From the NCBI RefSeq assembly GCF_018100805.1, contig NZ_JAGJEA010000017.1:1-64000 (forward strand): DNA of 64,000 nucleotides, read 5' to 3'. A program made the position numbers and the translations under genes. Positions 27,755-35,183 of the stretch are shown here, piece after piece. The stretch comes from Aquimarina sp. MMG016 (GTDB lineage Bacteria > Bacteroidota > Bacteroidia > Flavobacteriales > Flavobacteriaceae). A model generated the notes under the pieces. The model made no database searches. It saw only the letters and a program-made list of their open reading frames with translations, and was not told where the DNA came from. Each line of letters begins with the position of its first letter. Positions within the stretch are counted from its first letter, which is position 1.

Positions 27755-28270
27755 TTATTTTCCTTCTTCAAGTTTGATGCCTAATTTAGATATTACTGTT
27801 TTGGTAAGATCATATTTAGGATCTATAAAGGCTAAACCACTAGTGGTTATAGTAAATACCTGAGAGTACCCTTCTGCTTTAGCAACTTCTTCAAGGGTTT
27901 TACCAATTTTTTGATATAACGGTTGTAAAAGTCTGTTTTGTTCAATTTGTACTAATTGAGATCCGTTTTGTCTGAACTTAGCAATATCATTTTCTAGATT
28001 AATGATCTCTTCTTGCTTGGTTTTTTTCATAGGTTCAGTCATAGTTGCAACCTTTTCCTGATAATCCTTTACTTTAGCCTGATAATCATCAACCTTAATC
28101 TTTAATTCGTCCTCTAATTTTTTGTTGTAAGCTTTTAGGTCTTCCTCAACTTTAGTTAGTTCTGGCATTTTAGAAAGAATAAATTCGCTATCTATCGTAC
28201 CGGTCTTGGTTTGAGCAGTTAATGAAAAACTTGAGATCAATACCAGAAGTGCTACTATAATTTTCTTCAT
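27755..28270 (-). CDS. OmpH/Skp-like periplasmic chaperone
   Basis: A 171-residue protein with signal peptide (SFSLTAQ) followed by long helices rich in Lys/Glu (VEEDLKAYNKKLEDELKIK, EEIINLENDIAKFRQ). The C-terminal strand region YSQVFTITTSGLAFIDPKYDLT is typical of OmpH family proteins. Skp trimers hold unfolded outer-membrane proteins in a coiled-coil cavity. Usually it lies with bamA, but here it is alone between guaB and a small conserved gene. The parvulin/SurA genes nearby serve the same pathway. Confidence 0.88.
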   Translation of the reverse strand: MKKIIVALLVLISSFSLTAQTKTGTIDSEFILSKMPELTKVEEDLKAYNKKLEDELKIKVDDYQAKVKDYQEKVATMTEPMKKTKQEEIINLENDIAKFRQNGSQLVQIEQNRLLQPLYQKIGKTLEEVAKAEGYSQVFTITTSGLAFIDPKYDLTKTVISKLGIKLEEGK

Positions 28271-28358
28271 CTTAATTTCTTGTTTACTGATTTTTAAATT
28301 TTTGCAAATATAAAAGGTCTAAATCAATATATGTGCCAAGGCATATTTTTTTTAAAAA

Positions 28359-28598
28359 TTATTCGGTATACAGTTGCCCTCGATGTGGCTTTAATGCGTC
28401 TCTTACAGGTTTCATCTCTGAATCTGTTACTATCATAAATGCTATACTATGCATGTCATTTAAGTCCTGATGACCAGTTATGTCCAAAGATAATTTTTCT
28501 GAAACAATATATTCTTTTAAGTGAATTTGATGATGTTGTGCAGTTTTACTGGCACTAGGACCTCTAAAATCCCAAATGAGTTTTAATTTTCGTTCCAA
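28359..28598 (-). CDS. Small conserved protein of Flavobacteriia, unknown function
   Basis: A 79-residue soluble protein (MERKLKLIWDFRGPSASKTA start; HQIHLKEYI; HSIAFMIVTDSEM; RDALKPHRGQLY end). The sequence resembles a short protein I recall from many flavobacterial genomes, without assigned function. No signal peptide or metal motif, although five His residues are present. It stands divergently from the parvulin operon, 173 bases away. Confidence 0.65.
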   Translation of the reverse strand: MERKLKLIWDFRGPSASKTAQHHQIHLKEYIVSEKLSLDITGHQDLNDMHSIAFMIVTDSEMKPVRDALKPHRGQLYTE

Positions 28599-28713
28599 AA
28601 CATATTTTTAAAATGATAATATAATTACAAAACAAACTTAGTTGTTTATGAATAGATTATCAAAGTTTTAAAAATGAATACTATATACATTTTGCTTTCG
28701 TTAGTATTACGGC

Positions 28714-28743
28714 TTGTAAAACCTCTTAATATTGTTATTTTTG
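28714..28743 (+). promoter_or_regulatory. Promoter of the parvulin operon
   Basis: TATTTTTG at 28736-28743 fits the TAnnTTTG −7 consensus. A TTG at 28714-28716 is about 19 bases upstream, in place for the −33 element. The start codon is 28 bases downstream. Confidence 0.55.
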
Positions 28744-28771
28744 TCCATTAAGGGCTTTATTTTTTTAAATC

Positions 28772-30724
28772 ATGCACAGAAAATCACTTTTATTTTTAAT
28801 AGTAATTACTTTTTTTTCGTCAATTAATGCACAACAACAAGATGTGCTGCTTACTATTGATGATTCACCAGTCTATTCTAAAGAATTCAAAAGAGTATAT
28901 CTTAAAAATATTGATCTTGTTAAAGATGAGTCACAAAAGGATATTGACGAGTATTTAGAATTATTTATTAATTACAAGTTAAAATTAGAAGAAGCAAAGT
29001 CGCAAGGATTGGATAAAAAAGAATCTTATCTTAAGGAGCTGGCAGGATACAAAAAGCAGCTTTCCTCAGGATATCTTACAGATTCTGATGCTTCTGAAGC
29101 TTTAGTCAAAGAAGCGTATAACCGATCTCTGGAAAGAGTGAATGCCAGTCATATTCTGATTAATGTAAAACCAAATGCTTCTGAAAAAGATACTTTGGCT
29201 GCTTATCAGAAAATAACCGAAGCGCGTAATAAAATTATTAATGGAGAAGACTTTAAAACTGTAGCAAATTTATATAGTGAAGATCCCTCGGTAAAACGAA
29301 ATGCAGGAGATTTAGGATGGTTCTCAGTATTTAGAATGGTATATCCTTTTGAAGATGCCGCATATAAAACCAAAGTAGGAGATATTTCTGAACCTTTTAG
29401 AACGCAATTTGGTTATCATATTCTCAAAGTAAATAATAAAGAAAAAAAGCTTGGCGAAGTTACAGTTGCTCATATTATGGTAGCTATAAATAGCGAAAGA
29501 ACCGAAAAAGGGGCAGAGGAAAGAGTTAATGAGATTAATCAGCAATTAAAACAAGGAGTATCTTTCGAATCTTTAGCCAAAGAATATAGTGATGATCGTA
29601 ATACTGCAATTAACGGAGGTAAAATAAATAGATTTGGACAAGGAGCACTAAATTCCTTAGAATTTGAAAAGAACGCATTTGCTCTTAAGAAACCAGGAGA
29701 ATTGTCTGAACCTGTTAAGACAAATTATGGATGGCATATCATTAAATTATTGGAGAAACACCCTCCAAAGACTTTTGATGAACAAAAAAGTAATTTGACC
29801 AAACAAGTGAAGCGTGATAGTAGATCTAAACTAGTTAGCAAATCTTTTATTAATTCACTTAGAAAAAAATATAAGCTAGAGCGTAATATAAAGGCAATTT
29901 CATATTTTAAAAAGACTATACCTTCTACGGTTCTTAATGAAAACTGGAATATTCCGGATACTGATAATGTCAAAAAAAATATACTAACGATAGGGAAACA
30001 ATCGTATACTTATGATGACTTTGCACAATTTTTGAAAGAAAAAGGGGGAAGGGGAAGAAGTTATTCTGATACAGGTATTTTTGTAGAAGAAATGTATAAT
30101 GATTTTGAAAGTATAAGATTACTGGGGTATTATGAAGAACACTTAGAAGAAGATAATGAGGATTTTGCCAATGTACTTGCAGAATATAGAGATGGACTAC
30201 TGCTTTTTGATCTTATGGAGTCCAAAATATGGAATGCGGCTAAGACGGATTCGATTGGGTTACAAAAATTCTATGAAGAAAAGAAAAATAATTATGTTCA
30301 GGAAGAAACATATAAGGTGTTGAAAGCTTCTTCATCTGATCAGAAAACTGTGAATAAAATCAAAGAATTTCTTTTAGAAGGGAAAACAATAGATGATATA
30401 AAAAAAGAAATTAACTTGAATAAGAAGCCATCTGTAATTTTCTCTGAAGAAGAGTTAGTCAAAGGAGAAGATGCACTGCCAAAAGGTATGTTAGTAAAGG
30501 TTGGAGAAATAGGTGTTAATCAGGAAAATAATTATAATGTATTAATTCAGATAAAAGAAATACTGCCTTCTAGGATAAAATCTTTTGATGAAACTAAAGG
30601 TAAGGTAATTAATGACTTTCAGGAATATTTAGAAAGTAATTGGTTAAAACAGTTAAGAGAAAAATACACTGTAAAAGTGAATAAGAAAATAGTAAAAAGG
30701 ATCAAAAAAGATATTTCAATATAA
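28772..30724 (+). CDS. Periplasmic peptidyl-prolyl isomerase with two parvulin domains
   Basis: A 650-residue exported protein (signal peptide SSINAQ). It has an N-terminal chaperone-like helical part, then two PpiC domains at about residues 125-220 and 228-325 (VNASHILINVKP...FGYHILKV; VAHIMVAIN...YGWHIIKLLE), and a long C-terminal helical part. SurA/PpiD-type proteins catalyse proline isomerisation and guard outer-membrane proteins in the periplasm. It is the first gene of a tight unit: the next gene starts on the base after its stop. Confidence 0.9.
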   Translation: MHRKSLLFLIVITFFSSINAQQQDVLLTIDDSPVYSKEFKRVYLKNIDLVKDESQKDIDEYLELFINYKLKLEEAKSQGLDKKESYLKELAGYKKQLSSGYLTDSDASEALVKEAYNRSLERVNASHILINVKPNASEKDTLAAYQKITEARNKIINGEDFKTVANLYSEDPSVKRNAGDLGWFSVFRMVYPFEDAAYKTKVGDISEPFRTQFGYHILKVNNKEKKLGEVTVAHIMVAINSERTEKGAEERVNEINQQLKQGVSFESLAKEYSDDRNTAINGGKINRFGQGALNSLEFEKNAFALKKPGELSEPVKTNYGWHIIKLLEKHPPKTFDEQKSNLTKQVKRDSRSKLVSKSFINSLRKKYKLERNIKAISYFKKTIPSTVLNENWNIPDTDNVKKNILTIGKQSYTYDDFAQFLKEKGGRGRSYSDTGIFVEEMYNDFESIRLLGYYEEHLEEDNEDFANVLAEYRDGLLLFDLMESKIWNAAKTDSIGLQKFYEEKKNNYVQEETYKVLKASSSDQKTVNKIKEFLLEGKTIDDIKKEINLNKKPSVIFSEEELVKGEDALPKGMLVKVGEIGVNQENNYNVLIQIKEILPSRIKSFDETKGKVINDFQEYLESNWLKQLREKYTVKVNKKIVKRIKKDISI

Positions 30725-31573
30725 ATGCGATATATTATACTAGTATTACCACTTTTTATAAGTGTTTCTTGTGCAAAATTTAATAAAAAAACTGCTCAAG
30801 AGGCTATTGCGAGAGTAAATGATTTTTATCTATATCAAGAGGATATTAAAGATTTGGTGCCAAAGGGAGCATCAAAAGATGATAGTACCAGTATTGTGAA
30901 TAATTATATCAATACTTGGGCTACAGAAAGATTATTTATAGATCAAGCGAAACGTAATCTTACAGAAAAAGAGTTAAAAAACTTTGATGAACTTGTAGAA
31001 GACTATAAAAATACATTGTATATCAATGCGTATAAAGATGCTGTGATCACCAAATCAATCAATATGGAGATAACAGATCAGGATTTACAAACTTTTTACG
31101 AACAAAATAATGAAAATTTTAAGCTTCAAGAGGAGATAGTAAAGTTACGTTACTTACATTTGCCAACCGATTATGGTAACACTGTTGCAACGCAACAGAA
31201 ATTGATTCGTTTTAATAATGAGGATAAAGAATACTTAGATGGTATAAAGCAGGAGTATATGGCTTACTCATTTAATGACTCAACTTGGGTTTCTTTCGAT
31301 TTAGTGCTTAATAAAATGCCTATTCTTAAGAAAAGAAAAAGGAATGAGGTATTACAGAATAAAAAATATATTAGACTTCGTGATAGTACAGGGGTTTATA
31401 TGTTTAGAATTCAGGAAGTATTAAAAAGAAATGAAAAAGCTCCTTTGCAGTATATGAAATCAACGATACGGCAAATTATATTAAATCAGCGTAAGCGAGA
31501 ATTGATAAAGAATTTAGAAAAGGATATTACAAAAGATGCAATTACAAACAAACAATTTGAGGTCTTCAATTAA
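30725..31573 (+). CDS. Lipoprotein of the parvulin operon (degenerate SurA-like)
   Basis: A 282-residue lipoprotein (FISVSCAKF, Cys about residue 16). The first half is helical and like the N-terminal SurA chaperone region (ATERLFIDQAKRNLTEKELKNF); the C-terminal part is weakly parvulin-like without the conserved active-site blocks. So it probably acts as a chaperone only. It abuts the upstream stop directly and overlaps the next gene by 38 bases. Confidence 0.75.
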   Translation: MRYIILVLPLFISVSCAKFNKKTAQEAIARVNDFYLYQEDIKDLVPKGASKDDSTSIVNNYINTWATERLFIDQAKRNLTEKELKNFDELVEDYKNTLYINAYKDAVITKSINMEITDQDLQTFYEQNNENFKLQEEIVKLRYLHLPTDYGNTVATQQKLIRFNNEDKEYLDGIKQEYMAYSFNDSTWVSFDLVLNKMPILKKRKRNEVLQNKKYIRLRDSTGVYMFRIQEVLKRNEKAPLQYMKSTIRQIILNQRKRELIKNLEKDITKDAITNKQFEVFN

Positions 31574-32990
31574 AGCCAAAACATTTTTAATGCTACTTTT
31601 TGCAGGATGCATAGGTATGCAAATAAATGCACAAGAGATTATTGAAGATGAGAAAAAGGAAGATGTGGCAGAGAATGTAGATGTACAAACTCAGTCTCAG
31701 AGAATTAAGATAGATGGAGTAGCAGCTGTGATTGGCGAGCATGTAATTTTGGATAGTGATATAGATATTGCATATCAGCAGTTAATAAGCGAAGGTGTTT
31801 CTGCTCAGGATGTTGGTCGTTGTCAATTAGCAGGAAGTTTATTCGAAAATAAATTATATGCGCATCATGCAGTTCAGGATAGTATTATTGTTTCTGATGC
31901 AGAAGTTAATGCTATGGTAGATCAGCAATTAAGCTATATGACCAGAGAATTGGGTACATTAGAAAAAGTACTTAAATTCTATAAAAAAGACGATGTTGAA
32001 GATTTTAAAAAGGAGCTTTTTGATATCAATAAATCCAATAAGCTTGCAGACAATATGCGTTCTAACATCATTCAAGATGTAGAAGTTACTCCAGAGGAGG
32101 TTAGAGAGTTTTTTGATGATATACCAGAGGCAGAAAGACCACTATTTGGTACAGAGTTAGAATTAGCGCAGATTGTTATTGAGCCTAAAATCCCTGAAGA
32201 AGAAGAGCAAAAAGTAGTAGATCGACTTAAACAGTTCAGAACTGATATTGTAGAAAACGGAGCAAGTTTTGCTACAAAGGCTGTATTGTATTCTCAGGAT
32301 CCGGGTTCTAAACCGACTGGGGGTAAATACTCCATTAATAGACAAGCGCCATTTGCAAAAGAATTTAAAGATGTAGCATTTAGTTTACAAGAAGGAGAAG
32401 TAAGTGAGCCTTTTAAAACTGATTTTGGATGGCATATTGTAAAAGTAGATAAGATTAGAGGCGAAGAGGTCGATGTAAGACATATATTGTTGGTTCCCGA
32501 AGTTACTAGTACGAGTGTTTCACAGGCAAAAAAACTTGTTGATTCTGTAAGAACCAGTATTGTTTCGGGATCTATTGAATTCAAGGAAGCTGCGAGAAAG
32601 TTTAGCGATGAGAAAGAAACACGTGAGGATGGGGGGCAATTAATTAACCCTACAACTGGAGATTCTCGTTTTGAACTTACCAAAATAGACCCTATATTGT
32701 ACGATCAAGTATCCAAATTAAAAACCAATGAAGTGTCACTGGTTATTCCTGATCAGGATCGTCAAGGACGAAAAAAGTATAAATTAATTACGGTACTTAA
32801 TCGTTTTGATGAGCATATTGCAGATTATGCTAAAGATTATTTGAAAATTCAGGAATTGGCGCTTAGAAAAAAGCAAATTGAGACAATTCGTAAGTGGCAA
32901 GAAGAAAAAATTACAGATACTTATATAAAAATTAATGGAGAGTACAGAGACTGTGAGTACAGTGGTAACTGGTTAAAAAAAGAAAAATAG
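31536..32990 (+). CDS. surA: SurA-like periplasmic peptidyl-prolyl isomerase
   Basis: A 484-residue exported protein with N-terminal SurA chaperone region (DGVAAVIGEHVILDSDID) and two parvulin domains: one near residues 205-310 (LAQIVIEP, SQDPGSKPTGGKYSI, FGWHIVKVDK) and one near 315-415 (VRHILLVPEV, FSDEKETREDGGQL). It folds or escorts outer-membrane proteins with the other two genes. The overlap of 38 bases with the lipoprotein gene suggests coupling; an internal TTG at 31557 could also start it. Confidence 0.88.
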   Translation: MQLQTNNLRSSIKAKTFLMLLFAGCIGMQINAQEIIEDEKKEDVAENVDVQTQSQRIKIDGVAAVIGEHVILDSDIDIAYQQLISEGVSAQDVGRCQLAGSLFENKLYAHHAVQDSIIVSDAEVNAMVDQQLSYMTRELGTLEKVLKFYKKDDVEDFKKELFDINKSNKLADNMRSNIIQDVEVTPEEVREFFDDIPEAERPLFGTELELAQIVIEPKIPEEEEQKVVDRLKQFRTDIVENGASFATKAVLYSQDPGSKPTGGKYSINRQAPFAKEFKDVAFSLQEGEVSEPFKTDFGWHIVKVDKIRGEEVDVRHILLVPEVTSTSVSQAKKLVDSVRTSIVSGSIEFKEAARKFSDEKETREDGGQLINPTTGDSRFELTKIDPILYDQVSKLKTNEVSLVIPDQDRQGRKKYKLITVLNRFDEHIADYAKDYLKIQELALRKKQIETIRKWQEEKITDTYIKINGEYRDCEYSGNWLKKEK

Positions 32991-32991
32991 T

Positions 32992-33948
32992 ATGTCAGAC
33001 GACGTTGCAGCAGTAAAAAAACTGGTAAGCAAACATGCCGAACTCAAAAAAGAAATTGCAAAAGTAATTATAGGTCAGGAAGAAGTAATCGATCAGATAC
33101 TTCTTTCTATATTTTCAGGAGGACATGCTTTATTAATAGGAGTGCCGGGATTGGCTAAAACCTTAATGGTTAACACAATTTCTCAAGCCCTAGGTTTGGA
33201 TTTCAAGAGGATTCAGTTTACTCCTGATTTAATGCCTAGTGATATCTTAGGAAGTGAAATTCTGGACGAAACACGTCACTTTAAATTCATTAAGGGACCT
33301 GTGTTTTCAAATATTATTCTTGCAGATGAGATTAATCGTACCCCTCCAAAAACACAAGCTGCATTGTTAGAAGCTATGCAAGAAAGAGCGGTTACTGTGG
33401 CGGGGCATCATTATAAATTAGATTTGCCTTATTTTGTGCTAGCAACGCAAAATCCAATAGAACAAGAAGGAACATATCCCTTACCAGAAGCTCAATTAGA
33501 CCGTTTTATGTTTGCTATAGAGCTAAAATATCCTAGTTTTCAGGAAGAAGTAGAAGTAGTTAAAAGAACTACAGGTGATACTTCCGAAAAAATTAATCCA
33601 CTATTTACGTCTCAGGAGATCATTGATTTTCAGCATTTAATTCGTCGCATACCAGTTGCAGATAATGTGATAGAATATGCAGTAAGTATGGTTGGTAAAA
33701 CTAGGCCTGACAACGAGAATGCTGCAGAATTGGTCAAAAACTATATTGATTGGGGTGCAGGACCCAGAGCTTCACAAAACCTTATATTAGCAGCTAAAGC
33801 TAATGCGGCAATTAAAGGTAAATTCTCACCGGATATAGAAGACGTACAGACTGTAGCAACAGGTATTCTTCGTCATCGTATGATCAAAAACTACAAAGCA
33901 GAAGCAGAAGGTGTTAGCATCGAAGATGTTATCAAGAGTTTGTTTTAA
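32992..33948 (+). CDS. MoxR-type AAA+ ATPase
   Basis: A 318-residue cytosolic AAA+ protein with Walker A GVPGLAKT, Walker B IILADEINRTPPKTQ, sensor ATQNPIEQEGTYPLPEAQLDRFMF and a C-terminal lid. MoxR ATPases remodel or activate protein complexes, usually together with VWA-domain proteins. In other Bacteroidota a VWA/BatA cluster often follows, but here the next gene is a Spy-like protein 166 bases on. It starts one base after the surA stop. Confidence 0.92.
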   Translation: MSDDVAAVKKLVSKHAELKKEIAKVIIGQEEVIDQILLSIFSGGHALLIGVPGLAKTLMVNTISQALGLDFKRIQFTPDLMPSDILGSEILDETRHFKFIKGPVFSNIILADEINRTPPKTQAALLEAMQERAVTVAGHHYKLDLPYFVLATQNPIEQEGTYPLPEAQLDRFMFAIELKYPSFQEEVEVVKRTTGDTSEKINPLFTSQEIIDFQHLIRRIPVADNVIEYAVSMVGKTRPDNENAAELVKNYIDWGAGPRASQNLILAAKANAAIKGKFSPDIEDVQTVATGILRHRMIKNYKAEAEGVSIEDVIKSLF

Positions 33949-34114
33949 GTAAGAAATGTTATAAGTACAATATTGAGCAAAAGATCAGTTATTTAGTTTA
34001 GGAGTATAAAATTTAGAAAATTGTATTGTGAAAGGTTCAATTTGTGTCAAGCAGATTAAACCTTTTTCATTTCTTAGAGTCTAATCATTAAATCTAAAAA
34101 TAATAATAGAAGTT

Positions 34115-34558
34115 ATGATTAAAAAAGTGTTTATATTAATATGTATTATGAGTGCAGGAATTGCATCATTATCCGCACAGACAGAAGAGAGACGTGGACC
34201 GAAAAAGGAGTTAAGAAAAGAATTTCATGAGAGTCTTTCTGATACTCAAAAAGAACAATTAGAACAACATAAAACATTGCATAAAGAACAAAAAGCAACT
34301 TTTGAAGCTACCTATACAGAAGAGCAATTAGCTATTACTAATGATAAGAGTCTTTCAAAAAAAGAAAAGAAAAAAGCACTAAAAGAAACTTTGTCAGAGG
34401 AACAAAAGGCTTTAAGAAGTAAGCATAAAGAAACTATGAAAGCTGAGAAAGATAAGTTTGTTGCTTCTTTAAATGAAAATCAGTTAAAAATGCATGAAGA
34501 GCTAAAAAGGCATAGAGGAAAAGGTAAAAGGCATAAAAGAAGAAAATCAGAAGATTAA
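34115..34558 (+). CDS. Spy/CpxP-like charged periplasmic protein
   Basis: A 147-residue protein with signal peptide (ASLSAQ) and a very Lys/Glu-rich helical body with repeats of LSxEQKxxLxxHK type (FHESLSDTQKEQLEQHK, KETLSEEQKALRSKHKE). The pattern resembles Spy/CpxP periplasmic chaperones or metal sensors but lacks a clear LTxxQ motif. It ends in a Lys/Arg-rich tail. Function uncertain. Confidence 0.65.
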   Translation: MIKKVFILICIMSAGIASLSAQTEERRGPKKELRKEFHESLSDTQKEQLEQHKTLHKEQKATFEATYTEEQLAITNDKSLSKKEKKKALKETLSEEQKALRSKHKETMKAEKDKFVASLNENQLKMHEELKRHRGKGKRHKRRKSED

Positions 34559-34578
34559 ATCTTATTAATGGATTAATG

Positions 34579-34609
34579 AAAAGTGGAGTCTAACAGGCTT
34601 CACTTTTTT
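34579..34609 (+). terminator. Terminator after the Spy-like gene
   Basis: AAAAGTGGAG (34579-34588) pairs with CTTCACTTTT (34598-34607), with one G-T pair, followed by a T-run. Confidence 0.75.
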
Positions 34610-34873
34610 GTTTTATGCTAAAATTTGACATTTTTTAGTGGTATTTAGAATAGTTTACTATAACGTTTTCGTAAAATTATAAATCAACTGTCATTTTCTT
34701 TTCAATTTTTTTAATGATTTCATAGTTTTCATAAATAGAATTTATGAATTTGAGGAAATGTAAGTGCTGTTTTTTTGAAAAATGTAAAAAGAAGCTATTA
34801 GAAGTATTCATTTAATAAAATCCTTTAAAAAGCTTATTTTTGTTGGACTTTTCAAAATATAAAACACAAATAT

Positions 34874-35135
34874 ATGGTATTCGATATCGATATGATAAAA
34901 AAGGGTGTGTGCCTAGGTTGACGATCGAGTAGATGCTGTTATTAAAGCGACTGGATATCATTTAAAGTTAATAGAGAAAATTTTATGTTCACACTTTTGA
35001 GAAGTTAAAACTAAGTAAGGATGTAAGGAATATGTTGATTTCAATAAAGATCTTATAGTTAACCATCATACAATTATATAAATGGAGTTATTGTATTGTA
35101 ATGTATGGCGTCAAGAAAAAAAGAAATTTATGGGT
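34874..35135 (+). pseudogene. Decayed 5' fragment of an AcnA-type aconitase gene
   Basis: This stretch aligns with the first ~260 bases of the intact aconitase at 38275. ATGGYATTCGATATCGATATG starts both (first 20 bases 34874-34893), CGAGTAGATGC follows, then AGAGAAAATTTT, CACACTTTTGAGAAGTTAAAA (against the live gene's CACATCTTTGGGACGTTAAGA), and ATGGMRTTATTG with AAAAAAGAA near 35080-35120. Many substitutions and small indels destroy the frame. It lies in the 625-base gap just upstream of acnB. The rest of that gap (34610-34873) shows only AT-rich sequence. Confidence 0.85.
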
Positions 35136-35183
35136 TATTTATATACTTACATTTAACATTAAAAGAATTCTATTATATATTAT

